From: a virus
DNA length: 64,000 bases
IMG/VR virus record: IMGVR_UViG_3300045283_000397
Coordinates: 1-64,000 of that record
Strand: one strand, 5' to 3'
Under the pieces are notes generated by a model. It made no database searches and was not told the DNA's origin. It saw only the letters and a program-made list of their open reading frames with translations. Position numbers and translations under genes: made by a program. This document shows positions 23,675 through 31,708 of this stretch, piece after piece. Numbering within the stretch: the first letter of the stretch is position 1; each line of letters opens with the position of its first letter.

Positions 23675-24165
23675 ATGGTGCTCCAAGCCGCGCCGGTATA
23701 GACGCCGCGCCAGACGCCGTAATTGGAGTTGATGACGAAGGTACCGGAGCCATCGATATTGCCGGCTGCGGGCGTTACCGTGATGTTGTTGCTGGCGGCG
23801 TCGCCCTTGCAATCCTTGACCACCAGCAGCGAGCCGGTGGTCGGGGTGGCGAAGAGATTGACCGCGGTGGCCGCGCCGGAGGTCTTATTCACGCAGATAA
23901 CGATATCGCTCGTGGCCGCGGTTATGTCGCCCGCGGCGATGACGGTGCGCACCTTCAATATCGCGCCGGACTTGAAGGTAAATATGCCTGTGGCCTGGGC
24001 CACGGTGGGATTGGGGTAGGCGCCGCCTAAATCGCCGCCCGCGGCGCCCCCGGGCGCGGGATTACTGGTAGACGCCAATTCGCCCCAGGCTCCGGGCAAC
24101 GCAACAAACCAAGCCGCAGCGGCCAGCGCCGCGCAGGCAAAAATAATTGGGCGCGTCTTAAACAT
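23671..24165 (-). CDS. Tail-fibre-like secreted protein with GDLGGAYPNPTV motif, 164 aa
   Basis: Start at the ATG 24163-24165 (MFKTRPIIFACAALAAAAWF), sharing a base with the upstream stop. After a signal peptide comes GGAAGGDLGGAYPNPTVAQA, the 'GGDL.G.YPNPTV' motif found in many phage tail-fibre and structural proteins, then a Thr/Asn/Val-rich beta region ending GVYTGAAWSTI. The combination of signal peptide and fibre motif is unusual. It may be a virion decoration protein exported during infection, or the N-terminal hydrophobic part may serve as a membrane anchor. Confidence 0.68.
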   Translation of the reverse strand: MFKTRPIIFACAALAAAAWFVALPGAWGELASTSNPAPGGAAGGDLGGAYPNPTVAQATGIFTFKSGAILKVRTVIAAGDITAATSDIVICVNKTSGAATAVNLFATPTTGSLLVVKDCKGDAASNNITVTPAAGNIDGSGTFVINSNYGVWRGVYTGAAWSTI

Positions 24166-24623
24166 CAAGGCGCCATCGTCTCGAACGAAAACACGCAGTG
24201 CGCGGCATAGGTCAGCGTGAACGGCCCGGTGGACGAGCACACCACCACCAAGCCCGCGCTGGTGGGCAAGCGGCTAGCGGCGTTGAGCATGAAGAAGTCC
24301 GAGATGCCCAGCGTCGAGCTCGGCGCGATCTGGTACCACTTGAGCACGCAAGGCCGCGCGGCGGCGGCGGAAGTGCAACCCGTCACCGCGATGGTGCCCG
24401 CGCCCGCGTTGGGCGCGGCGGCGGCGTCGAGCAACATAATCCAAGCCGCGCCGGTACTGTCGGTATTGACCTGGCCGCCATAGACCTGGCACCCGCTGGC
24501 GCAGAACACATGGCTGGCCTCCACCGCGCCCGATGCCTTGGTCTGGGCTTGCGCGGGCGTGCAAGCCAGGCCCGCGGCCAGCGCGAGCGCGCCGCGCGCA
24601 GCGCCGCGATGGATGATGCTCAC
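24165..24623 (-). CDS. Secreted hypothetical protein, 152 aa
   Basis: Begins MSIIHRGAARGALALAAGLA followed by CTPAQAQ, a clear Sec signal peptide with an A-Q-A cleavage site. The mature part has ASHVFCASGCQVYGGQVNTD, CTSAAAARPCVLKWYQIAP and PFTLTYAAHCVFSF; the Cys residues could form disulfides. Beta-rich, consistent with virion or periplasmic location. It overlaps the next upstream ORF by 4 nt. Confidence 0.68.
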   Translation of the reverse strand: MSIIHRGAARGALALAAGLACTPAQAQTKASGAVEASHVFCASGCQVYGGQVNTDSTGAAWIMLLDAAAAPNAGAGTIAVTGCTSAAAARPCVLKWYQIAPSSTLGISDFFMLNAASRLPTSAGLVVVCSSTGPFTLTYAAHCVFSFETMAP

Positions 24624-24964
24624 TGCTTAATCTCCTGTTCGGGTTGCGACGCGGCGGTGCCCAGCATCTGGTCCACCATCTCCAACGCTGAGGTGAGCCA
24701 GGCGGTGATAACTACGGCGTTAACCTTCATGCGGTTGAAATGGGCGCGGCTGACCTGCGGGTCGCGCGCGGCGAGTGCGATCTGTTGGCGCGTGTCCTCG
24801 AGCGACATGATGAGGAACTTGCGGATGCCCAAGGTTTCAGTGAGGTTGGTCTCGAAGAGCGGAGCCAGGGTAGTAGGCGCGGCAACTGGGGTGGTCTCCA
24901 AAAACTGTATGCGCAGGCCCTCACGCACCTTGCGCGGGTCGTAGGGCTTAGGCTGCTTCAACAT
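24620..24964 (-). CDS. Hypothetical protein, 114 aa
   Basis: I chose the ATG at 24962-24964 (MLKQPKPYDPRKVREGLRIQ), which overlaps the upstream stop by 7 nt; an ATG at 25000 in the same frame would overlap more. The C-terminus is helical (AHFNRMKVNAVVITAWLTSA) with a Gln/Glu tail. No export signal, unlike its neighbours. Function unknown. Confidence 0.62.
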   Translation of the reverse strand: MLKQPKPYDPRKVREGLRIQFLETTPVAAPTTLAPLFETNLTETLGIRKFLIMSLEDTRQQIALAARDPQVSRAHFNRMKVNAVVITAWLTSALEMVDQMLGTAASQPEQEIKQ

Positions 24965-25146
24965 GCGTTGTAGCCACCCGGCCAATTCGTCTGATACCAT
25001 GGATTATATGGAAGTGGGTATTGTTGCTGCGCCAGCCCGCCCTGGTGGTGAACCTTTATGCCCATAAGATCGCGCGGCAATGCCTCAATGGCCGCTGCGA
25101 AGCGGTTCATGGCTTCAACCAATGCCTTTGCTGTCTCTTCGCTCAT
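24958..25146 (-). CDS. Small protein with Tyr/Pro/Asn-rich tail, 62 aa
   Basis: ATG at 25144-25146 overlaps the methyltransferase stop as ATGA. Product MSEETAKALVEAMNRFAAAI, then a tail QQYPLPYNPWYQTNWPGGYN. The N-terminal half is an amphipathic helix, the C-terminal half is disordered and aromatic. Similar helix-plus-tail small proteins occur in phage head modules; role unknown. Confidence 0.6.
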   Translation of the reverse strand: MSEETAKALVEAMNRFAAAIEALPRDLMGIKVHHQGGLAQQQYPLPYNPWYQTNWPGGYNAC

Positions 25147-26399
25147 GTTGCGGTCTCCCTTGCCGGCTCCAGTATTTCGACACTGGGCATCGCGGTGATG
25201 AAGCGCATGCCGCGCGCGATGAGGTCGCGCTCCTGGGCCAGGATGGCGACGTGGTGGTTCCAGGCCAAGAGCAGGGCGTAGTCGGGAGTGTCCTCCCGGA
25301 GGCATCCAGGGTCGCGGATAAGCAGACGCGACCCCGGGGCGTAGAGGCCCTGCTTGAGCGGGGTGGTGTCGGTCAGGTAGTCGAGCTGGTCGCGGCCGAT
25401 GCCGCAATAGTTGAGCAAAGTGTTGCCCTTGGCCGGGGCGCCATAGCCTACTATGCGCTTGCCCTGATCCTTGAGGTCGCGCAATAGGTCGCGCAAATCG
25501 ACGCGCATACATTGGGCATTAGTGGCGAAATCGTGCCAAGTGTGTTCTTCGCAGAGGCCATTCTTATAGACCCCGGTCTTGCGCTCCTGCTCTATCAAGC
25601 GCGCCACGGCAGTGGGCATGTCGCAGTAGAAATCTTGAATGGACTTGAGAGCAGAGCAAAACAGCCGGAGCGATTGGCCCTGGCTGGGTACCACCTGGGC
25701 ATGGTCGAGTTGCAAGCCGCATTCGAGCAGCATCGGGATGATGGCTTCCAGAGAATAATAACAAGCATGCTCGTGATAGATGTGGTCCCAGCAGCCGGCT
25801 GTCACCAGGTGATGGGCCCAGTGGACCTCGGCAATTAAGATACCCTCCTCGCCCAGCAGAATAGCGATGGCCTTGAGGAGAGAGCGCGGGTCGTCGGTGT
25901 GAGCGAGCACGTTATTGGCGCAGACGACGCGCGCGAGGCCAAAGTGCTCGACAATGTCCTCTGCCAGATCTTGGTCGAGCGCCTGCGGCGCGAACTCGAT
26001 GCCCCGGGCTTCATTTATCTCGGACAAATTAACGGCTGGGTCCACGTTGAGGCGCTGGAGGCTATCGGGGAGCCTGCACAACAGGGTGCCGTCGTTGCCG
26101 CCGATGTCAATAACGAGATCGCCCGGGCTGCAACGCGGCATGATAGCTTCGCACGCGTAATTCGCCCAATGCTCGCGTGCGGCGGCAGAGGCGCCGGTGA
26201 GGTAGCGGTAGTTGCGGTATAAGTTGGGCGGCTGCGCGTCGCGCAGCTGGGCGAGGCCGCAAGCGCGGCAGAAGGCCAGCGCGAGCGGATAGCGGACCTC
26301 GGGCTCGTCCAACGCGGCCAAGTAGGCATTGGCGGGCGGCTGGGTGCCGAGGTCGAGTATCGGGGCAAGTGCGGCCGAGGAGCAGGCGCGACAGTTCAT
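25143..26399 (-). CDS. Sugar C-methyltransferase (NovU/TylCIII-type)
   Basis: The 418-residue protein has the three-part layout of deoxysugar C-methyltransferases. Residues 1-60 form a Zn-binding domain with paired Cys (CRACSSA and FCRACGLAQL). Residues ~95-200 are a SAM-binding domain with DLVIDIGGNDGTLL and the VVCANNVLAHTDDP segment. The C-terminal part starts near KRIVGYGAPAKGNTLLNYCG. HEHACYYSLEAI carries the conserved H-E-H-x-x-Y-Y. These enzymes methylate C3 of dTDP-4-keto-6-deoxysugars. It extends the phage sugar pathway although it lies 16 kb from the main cluster. Confidence 0.87.
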   Translation of the reverse strand: MNCRACSSAALAPILDLGTQPPANAYLAALDEPEVRYPLALAFCRACGLAQLRDAQPPNLYRNYRYLTGASAAAREHWANYACEAIMPRCSPGDLVIDIGGNDGTLLCRLPDSLQRLNVDPAVNLSEINEARGIEFAPQALDQDLAEDIVEHFGLARVVCANNVLAHTDDPRSLLKAIAILLGEEGILIAEVHWAHHLVTAGCWDHIYHEHACYYSLEAIIPMLLECGLQLDHAQVVPSQGQSLRLFCSALKSIQDFYCDMPTAVARLIEQERKTGVYKNGLCEEHTWHDFATNAQCMRVDLRDLLRDLKDQGKRIVGYGAPAKGNTLLNYCGIGRDQLDYLTDTTPLKQGLYAPGSRLLIRDPGCLREDTPDYALLLAWNHHVAILAQERDLIARGMRFITAMPSVEILEPARETAT

Positions 26400-26728
26400 G
26401 CGCGCGACACCAATTGGTATTCATCCTCCATCACGCCGAGATATTCCTGGAGAGGCACCCACTTCCCAATGGCCGCCATGCCCGGACGCCAGCGCAAATA
26501 CGCAGGCTCCCTGGGTCCCATGGCCTCGAAATCAGGCAGCCATACATGCCAACTGGTCCTCTGCTTCGTGGAGAGCGGGTCATCCTCATAGGTAGTCATC
26601 CAAGCGATCTTGATATTGATACCGACCATCGAACTATCGATCTCGCCGCCCAACGGTGCAGCCAGACCCAGCGTGGGCGCGGCCACCGACATGGCGATAG
26701 CGTTACGGCGCGTGAACTTATTGGTCAT
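26396..26728 (-). CDS. Tat-signal-like small exported protein, 110 aa
   Basis: Starts MTNKFTRRNAIAMSVAAPTL: twin Arg followed by a hydrophobic stretch ending GLAAP, a probable Tat or Sec signal. The mature part contains NIKIAWMTTYEDDPLS, WHVWLPDFEAMGP and LQEYLGVMEDEYQ. It overlaps the C-methyltransferase start and the next stop by 4 nt. No family recognised. It is the second RR-signal protein of this late operon. Confidence 0.65.
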   Translation of the reverse strand: MTNKFTRRNAIAMSVAAPTLGLAAPLGGEIDSSMVGINIKIAWMTTYEDDPLSTKQRTSWHVWLPDFEAMGPREPAYLRWRPGMAAIGKWVPLQEYLGVMEDEYQLVSRA

Positions 26729-27060
26729 GCTGCGGCCTCGTGGGCGGCCTGACCCGCGCGTGCAAAGTCAGGGGCTTTATCGAAGATTTCAGTGGCCATG
26801 TCAGCATAGCCGCGTTCAGAAAGCAGATTCACTGTATATTTCTGACAATCACGAAATCCCTGCGCATAGGCATTGCGCGCGGCGGCCGGGGTGGCCTCCT
26901 GCTTGAGGGCTTCGATCTCGGCAGCCATGGCGCGGCGTTCGGTGGCAAGGGCTTCGATAAGGTCGGCTATCGCGGCCGGGGCATAGTCGGCGGTGATAAT
27001 GCCCGAGCGCAGGCGCGCGGCGATGGCGGCGAGGGCGTGGGGGGCAGTGCTAAGCGTCAT
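26725..27060 (-). CDS. Hypothetical helical protein, 111 aa
   Basis: ATG at 27058-27060, overlapping the upstream stop by 11 nt. Begins MTLSTAPHALAAIAARLRSG, with an alpha-helical middle (TERRAMAAEIEALKQEATPA) and YAQGFRDCQKYTVNLLSERG. The 'A.A.G..DC...' pattern recalls small phage proteins of unknown function. Confidence 0.65.
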   Translation of the reverse strand: MTLSTAPHALAAIAARLRSGIITADYAPAAIADLIEALATERRAMAAEIEALKQEATPAAARNAYAQGFRDCQKYTVNLLSERGYADMATEIFDKAPDFARAGQAAHEAAA

Positions 27061-27589
27061 TGGGCACCAGCAAACCGTTGCGCGCGATATAGTCGGGTTT
27101 GCGCGGCTCCCTGGACTTGTGCTCGAATTCGGCGATCTCGTTCTCGGTCATTTCCTCGGCGTCGCAGGGCAGTAAGATACCGCCCAAGCGAGGGTCGCAG
27201 CAATGCTTCAATCCCGCGCTGCGGCCATAAGGATAGCCAAGGCGTGCTGCTTCACGATGATGATGCTTGCACCACCAGCGTGTTGGCTGTCCGTAACGCG
27301 GATCGTCCGAGCCGTCCAAAACATCCTCGGCTAAACTATATTCAGTGCGCAAAATTTCTCTTTCCAGGTAATCCACCACGGCGCGTTCACCTGCTAGCTC
27401 TGGCTCTACCTGCGCTATCTCGCGCGCGAATTGCTGGGCACGGACCGCATATACCGGCGCGATTGCGGGCGCCGCGCCAAAACGATTGCGCATCGTCGTC
27501 AAGGCAATCTCATATAGATTTAGAGACGGCCCAGCCGCGGCCGGCTGCTGACCCTCAACGCCAAATCCAAAAGGTCCCCACCATCTCAT
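27050..27589 (-). CDS. Hypothetical protein, 179 aa
   Basis: The ATG at 27587-27589 overlaps the terminase stop as ATGA (the longer frame is shadow). Product MRWWGPFGFGVEGQQPAAAG; later DYLEREILRTEYSLAEDVLD, WWCKHHHREAARLGYP and KHCCDPRLGGILLPCDAEEM. The Cys/His-rich centre may bind metal. Position directly after TerL suggests a head-assembly role, but no family was recognised. Confidence 0.68.
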   Translation of the reverse strand: MRWWGPFGFGVEGQQPAAAGPSLNLYEIALTTMRNRFGAAPAIAPVYAVRAQQFAREIAQVEPELAGERAVVDYLEREILRTEYSLAEDVLDGSDDPRYGQPTRWWCKHHHREAARLGYPYGRSAGLKHCCDPRLGGILLPCDAEEMTENEIAEFEHKSREPRKPDYIARNGLLVPNDA

Positions 27590-29094
27590 CGTATGCGGGT
27601 CCCGGTCATGCGCTTGCCCCTGCGCTCGTGCGCGTCCCACATATCGCGAAGTGTCACGGTGCAAACCTCGGGATTGGTCGAGAGTATCTTATCGGGCTCG
27701 GTGGGTGCGGGCGGACGGCCGGGGATCATGCGGTCGATTACCTGGCCGATTAATCCGAGAGCATCAACCTGATCATCGTTTCTGCCCACCGGGAAGGCCA
27801 GGAGCTCCTGGCGGAAGTCGGGGTACCAAGCGGCTTGGGCAGGTACATAGAGGCCGCGCGTGGCCGCTCGCCCGCGAATGGATTGCGCGCGGATGGCCTT
27901 GTCGCTCCGCGTAGGGAATTGCGCGCGCACCACGTTGATACGGCGCTCGAGCAAGCGCTTATGCAGGAACGGGCCCACGCCCGACTTGATCTGGCCGCTT
28001 TCTTCCGCCCAGCCCGCGGGCTTCCATTTGTCCATCATGTCGCACTGGGTCTCCACCCAGATGTCAGAGCTCGTGCGCGCGCGCCAGAGGTCCAGCACGT
28101 AGATGCGCTCCTCCGGGTCCACGCCCACCACGATGTGGCAGGTGTAGTCGCCGCCGTCGGACGTGACGGCATAATCCGAGGCGCCGTAGACGTGGAGCGT
28201 GTCGCGTGCCGGGGGGTCCACGTAGGGGCGCAGCCAATCGGCCGAGAAGTAGATGCCCTGGTCGGGGGTGGGGTTCTGCTGGTAGAGCGCGGACCAATCG
28301 GCAGCTTGGGTATTGGCACGAATGCGCTCCAAGGCCCTGAGATCATACTTCTCGGGCCAGAGAGCGCGGCCATCATCATCGATGGCCTTGAGCTCGACAA
28401 CCTCCCAGCGGTCGCCGCCCGCGGCCTGCTGGTCCAGCAGCATTCCCGAGAGGTCCTGCTCGTGCATGCGGTGGTTGATGAGCACAATGGCGCCGCGCTC
28501 TTCGAGACGGTTGTAGGCGGTGCCCGAGAACCACGTCATTACCGCCTTGCGCTCAGCCTCGGACCGGGCGTCGGCCATGGACCCGAAGGGATCGTCGATG
28601 AGCAGCACGTGGGCGCCGCGGCCCATGATGTCGGAGCCTATGCCCACCGCGTAGTAGCTACCGCCTTGCTCGGTATTCCAGCGGCCCTTGGCCTGGCTGT
28701 CGCCGCTCAGACGTGTTTGAAAAAGTCGAGCGTACTCGGGTGAGCCCACGAGATTCCGCACATCGCGTCCAAAATCCTCCGCGAGCGGTCCGGAGGCAGA
28801 AGCGCTAATGAATTGTCTATGAGGGTAATGGCCGAGGTAGAAGGCCGGGAAGCGCCGGCTGGCGAGCTCGGACTTGCCATGCCGGGGGGGCACGAGGAGC
28901 ATGAGGCGGTCGGTCTGACCACGAAGGATCCTTTCGAGCTGGGCGGCGATTTGGCGGTGGAAAGACGCGGTTTGATAGCGAGGGTAAGTGTACTCGGTAA
29001 ATTCAATGAGTGAAACGCGTGCCGCGCGGCGGCGCAGCAGCTCGCTCGCTGCGCTCGGGGGCGGCACTGCGTACGATGGCTGCGAGCTCCTCAT
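27586..29094 (-). CDS. terL: Terminase large subunit
   Basis: This 502-residue packaging motor has Walker A PPRHGKSEL at about residue 71, Walker B VLLIDDPFGSMADAR, a coupling motif region NHRMHEQD, and a C-terminal RNase H-like nuclease with VYGASDYAVTSDGGDYTCHI (catalytic Asp) and NDDQVDALGLIGQ. This is the usual order for TerL, and the length is typical. The annotated ATG at 29092-29094 makes a 92-nt overlap with TerS; no closer ATG exists, so a GTG/TTG or this ATG must be used. It cleaves and pumps DNA through the portal. Confidence 0.95.
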   Translation of the reverse strand: MRSSQPSYAVPPPSAASELLRRRAARVSLIEFTEYTYPRYQTASFHRQIAAQLERILRGQTDRLMLLVPPRHGKSELASRRFPAFYLGHYPHRQFISASASGPLAEDFGRDVRNLVGSPEYARLFQTRLSGDSQAKGRWNTEQGGSYYAVGIGSDIMGRGAHVLLIDDPFGSMADARSEAERKAVMTWFSGTAYNRLEERGAIVLINHRMHEQDLSGMLLDQQAAGGDRWEVVELKAIDDDGRALWPEKYDLRALERIRANTQAADWSALYQQNPTPDQGIYFSADWLRPYVDPPARDTLHVYGASDYAVTSDGGDYTCHIVVGVDPEERIYVLDLWRARTSSDIWVETQCDMMDKWKPAGWAEESGQIKSGVGPFLHKRLLERRINVVRAQFPTRSDKAIRAQSIRGRAATRGLYVPAQAAWYPDFRQELLAFPVGRNDDQVDALGLIGQVIDRMIPGRPPAPTEPDKILSTNPEVCTVTLRDMWDAHERRGKRMTGTRIR

Positions 29095-29509
29095 CCGTCA
29101 ATTCCCTGGCGTCGGCGCGCCGTATGGTGTGGTCTACCTCGGTGCGGCTACGCCACAACTCGGGCTGGCGGTTCTCCAGCCAATACTGCGCGGCAGAAGG
29201 CTCTGCCGGCACGTGGCGCGTCTTGGTGGCCTGGACCAGTGTGCCATCCTTGCGGGTGTAGGAGTAGGGCTCCTCCACGTCGTAGCCGGTGGCGCGCCGG
29301 TAGAGCGCCATGGTCACGCGCTGGTCGGCCATCTGGCCGCCGACTTGGATTGCTCGGCGGAAATCGTCGTGGCAGCAAGCCCAGAGCTGGATCTGGGCGA
29401 GGCTCACGGCGAAGTGCTTGGCGAGCTCGACCTCGCTGGCGCCGTTGGCGCAGAGCTGCTCGGCTGCGGCCGCGTAGGCGGGGTCGTACGGCTTGCAGGC
29501 GTCACTCAT
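29003..29509 (-). CDS. terS: Terminase small subunit
   Basis: 168 residues. An N-terminal HTH-like part (ASEVELAKHFAVSLAQIQLW) is followed by FRRAIQVGGQMADQRVTMAL, YRRATGYDVEEPYSY and VPAEPSAAQYWLENRQPELW, a combination typical of phage small terminases of this family. It recognises phage DNA for packaging. Its ATG overlaps the HAD gene stop as ATGA. Confidence 0.9.
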   Translation of the reverse strand: MSDACKPYDPAYAAAAEQLCANGASEVELAKHFAVSLAQIQLWACCHDDFRRAIQVGGQMADQRVTMALYRRATGYDVEEPYSYTRKDGTLVQATKTRHVPAEPSAAQYWLENRQPELWRSRTEVDHTIRRADARELTDEELAAIVRSAAPERSERAAAPPRGTRFTH

Positions 29510-30027
29510 AGGAACCCATCAATCCCTTGGCGGCGCGCCTCGGCGCCCAGTTCCAGCGCGTTCAGCTCGCGCCCAGCTGGTTGTAGGCCCTCTCCGCTTA
29601 CGACACCACCAATGAGCGAACCACTCAACGCCTGCGGCTTAGGGCGCTTGTTCCAGGGCTTGAACTTCTTGATAGTGTCAATTGTCGGCCATGTTCCGTC
29701 AAAGGTCAAGGCGCGGTCGTCAATTGTGACAAAAGCACTGGGCTTGTGTAGCGGCCACAATATCGAAGAAAGCTTGTCATCCGATACGGTATCGTGGTCA
29801 AATACGCGGTAGAAATGCTGCTCTAACCACCAGCGCATTGCGCTGCGCCCGAACCAATGGTTCGAACGGGAAGATAAGATGGCTACGGTGAAATGCTCAG
29901 TGGCATCCCAAAGAAATTGCATAGCACCCGGCACAGGTGGATCGGGAATGTTGCGCGCGCCCTTCCACCCGCTCGTATAGCTATGTAGCACGCCATCAAA
30001 ATCGAGGCACAAAATGGGCTTATTCAT
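29506..30027 (-). CDS. HAD-superfamily hydrolase
   Basis: 173 residues. HAD motif I is PILCLDFDGVLHSYTSGW (D-x-D), motif II ILSSRS, and motif IV-like FVTIDDRALTFDG. The short cap resembles small phage nucleotide or polynucleotide phosphatases. Substrate unknown; its position before TerS suggests a DNA-end or nucleotide role. The C-terminal ~45 residues are not part of the HAD core. Confidence 0.83.
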   Translation of the reverse strand: MNKPILCLDFDGVLHSYTSGWKGARNIPDPPVPGAMQFLWDATEHFTVAILSSRSNHWFGRSAMRWWLEQHFYRVFDHDTVSDDKLSSILWPLHKPSAFVTIDDRALTFDGTWPTIDTIKKFKPWNKRPKPQALSGSLIGGVVSGEGLQPAGRELNALELGAEARRQGIDGFL

Positions 30028-30028
30028 G

Positions 30029-30289
30029 CTAGTACATCCTGAACCCCCGGGCGATCGGCCCGGGCTTGCTAAACTTGCGCGGGGCTACCGGCACGAGGTC
30101 CTTGCCATCGCGCAAGTCTTCCCACAGCTTCTGCATGGCTCCCTGGCGCGCGCGGCGGCGCTCGCGCCAGAGCGCCCCGATTACCGCGTTGCGCGTCATG
30201 CCGAAGCGCGCGGCTAACGCGGCGATGGGCGTGCCGTTGTCGGCGAGGTCGAGCAGCGCGGCGTCGCGCGCCTCGTTAGGGCGCTTCAC
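30029..30289 (-). CDS. GcrA-like HTH protein, 86 aa (GTG start)
   Basis: The GTG at 30287-30289 overlaps the upstream stop as GTGA and was preferred to an upstream ATG. The product has IAALAARFGMTRNAVIGALW; the R-N-A-V-I-G-x-x-x-R signature is that of GcrA, the methylation-sensing cell-cycle regulator restricted to Alphaproteobacteria. The rest, ending GPIARGFRMY, is phage-specific. I infer a sequence-specific DNA-binding protein, possibly a TerS-like or regulatory factor. Likeness is limited to the HTH. Confidence 0.65.
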   Translation of the reverse strand: MKRPNEARDAALLDLADNGTPIAALAARFGMTRNAVIGALWRERRRARQGAMQKLWEDLRDGKDLVPVAPRKFSKPGPIARGFRMY

Positions 30290-30582
30290 AGGCCACGCTC
30301 GATGCGCGCGAGATGATCTTCGCAAATGGAAAGAAGACTCTTCATCCGCTCATGGCGGCGCGTCAAATCCTGAATCAACCCAGCCGAGGTGCCCGGCGCC
30401 GAGGCCCCGGGAGAGCCTTCAGTCGGGCGCGGCTCGGACCCATGAACGCGGTCCGAAATGAGAAGCAGCGCGCTGGCTACCTTGCCCAAGCGGTCCAACT
30501 GGCCATCTAAATCGCTCAAGAGCGACGTCAGCGTAGCGGGCGAAGAACCTGTTCCACTTTGGCTGTTTGCAAACTTATCCAT
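30286..30582 (-). CDS. Hypothetical protein, 98 aa
   Basis: Begins MDKFANSQSGTGSSPATLTS; two helical blocks (LSDLDGQLDRLGKVASALLL and RRHERMKSLLSICEDHLARI) flank a Pro/Gly/Ser-rich linker. Coiled-coil-prone. Overlaps the upstream ORF by 8 nt. Unknown function. Confidence 0.62.
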   Translation of the reverse strand: MDKFANSQSGTGSSPATLTSLLSDLDGQLDRLGKVASALLLISDRVHGSEPRPTEGSPGASAPGTSAGLIQDLTRRHERMKSLLSICEDHLARIERGL

Positions 30583-30916
30583 AGCCGCTCTCCCTTAGTT
30601 GTTCCTTGCGCTCGCCCCGGCCGACGTCATCCTCGCCCGTCCTTTGCTTCCAATACCAGCACCATGCGGTGGGCGCGATGTCGCCCGCGACCTCGGTGCA
30701 GCTGCGCGGGCGGCGGTAGTGCGCGCAAATGCCCGGGCGCCCGGAAGGCCCGCAATGGCGCAGCGGGTTGCGCGCGGGGTTCTCATAGCCGGCCTCGGCC
30801 TTGCTCCGCTTGCCGCGATGCTCGTCGGCTGCGGCGCTAATGGTCGCGCGGAGCGCGACGTTGGGCGGGGGTTTTGCCCGACTACGCACGCCTTCACCAC
30901 CGCGATAAAGCGCCAT
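30575..30916 (-). CDS. Hypothetical basic Cys-containing protein, 113 aa
   Basis: Starts MALYRGGEGVRSRAKPPPNV; the middle has LRHCGPSGRPGICAHYRRPR then SCTEVAGDIAPTAWCWYW, four Cys that may bind zinc. A basic C-terminus follows. The family was not recognised. It lies 2 nt after the FN3-like gene. Confidence 0.55.
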   Translation of the reverse strand: MALYRGGEGVRSRAKPPPNVALRATISAAADEHRGKRSKAEAGYENPARNPLRHCGPSGRPGICAHYRRPRSCTEVAGDIAPTAWCWYWKQRTGEDDVGRGERKEQLRESGYG

Positions 30917-30918
30917 GG

Positions 30919-31215
30919 CTAGGTGTTGACGGTGGCCTTGAGGTCGCTCACCGCGGCCGGCGCGGCGGCAGCGATGGTCGCCGTAGCGGTGTTGCTGGGC
31001 GCGCTTACGGCTCCGGTCTTGTCTTGCACGATCACGGTGAAGGAATGCTCCCCCGGCGTCAAATCGCCGGTGGTAAAGGAGCCCCCGGCACCATCCACCA
31101 CGCCGATCTCGCGGTCGCCGTTGAAGACCTTGGTGCCCGCGATCTGGTCCGCGGGGAGCGGGGAGCCATCAGCGCGGGTGGTGGGGGGAGTCCAAGTCAG
31201 CGTTGCGGTGGCCAT
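30919..31215 (-). CDS. Fibronectin type III/Ig-like domain protein, 98 aa
   Basis: The start is the ATG at 31213-31215 with TAGGAG 9 nt upstream; the long in-frame extension to 31578 overlaps another gene and is not Ig-like. The product MATATLTWTPPTTRADGSPL followed by AGTKVFNGDREIGVV, HSFTVIVQDKTGAVSAPSN and TATATIAAAAPAAVSDLKAT matches a single FN3-type beta-sandwich. Such domains decorate phage virions and may bind host glycans. The gap 31,216-31,339 upstream has only weak ORFs. Confidence 0.78.
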   Translation of the reverse strand: MATATLTWTPPTTRADGSPLPADQIAGTKVFNGDREIGVVDGAGGSFTTGDLTPGEHSFTVIVQDKTGAVSAPSNTATATIAAAAPAAVSDLKATVNT

Positions 31216-31339
31216 GGTGCGGCTCCTATGGTGGCGGACGCGATAGCGGATGCGCAGATCGAGCAGATAGATGAAGGCGGACGCGGGCGGCGCGCGATGA
31301 TGGCGATGGGGCCAGAGCCTGATGAACATCGCATCAGGA

Positions 31340-31708
31340 CTATTTGCCACGCTTTCCGACACGGTGGGCCGATGGGTGCCCCGAGTTCCTAAGCATACCC
31401 GAGCGCTGATGCACCCCATAGGAAAATCCGTGGGCATTTTGCGCAGCCGGTGGGCGGAAACTGTGCGCGCCACCCTCTCCCGATCTTTGGTGATGGGCAG
31501 CAAGCCCGAAATTCGGCGTGGCGTGCTGCTGCCCGGCCACCAGCTCGGTATTCTTGCCCTCGCTGTGGCCCTCGCCATGGGCCATGAGCTCGGGCACCGC
31601 GACGCGGTGCGGCGCGGCGATGCCGGTCTTGACGGAACCGCGGCTGGACTTCGGCTGCCGCGCGTGGCCGGCGCCCTCGCGCGGCTTGGGCTGGGATTTC
31701 ATGCTCAT
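31340..31708 (-). CDS. Hypothetical basic protein, 122 aa
   Basis: ATG at 31706-31708 overlaps the DUF6496-like stop as ATGA. Starts MSMKSQPKPREGAGHARQPK; ends QRSGMLRNSGHPSAHRVGKR. The closing S-G-x-x-x-AHR.GKR pattern occurs in small phage proteins. Basic, probably nucleic-acid-binding or a minor head protein. Confidence 0.6.
   Translation of the reverse strand: MSMKSQPKPREGAGHARQPKSSRGSVKTGIAAPHRVAVPELMAHGEGHSEGKNTELVAGQQHATPNFGLAAHHQRSGEGGAHSFRPPAAQNAHGFSYGVHQRSGMLRNSGHPSAHRVGKRGK

Noticed and set aside
30919-31578. 219-aa version of the FN3-like protein
   Set aside because: The upstream 121 residues are Arg/His-rich, overlap another gene on the same strand and lack an RBS; the ATG at 31215 has one.
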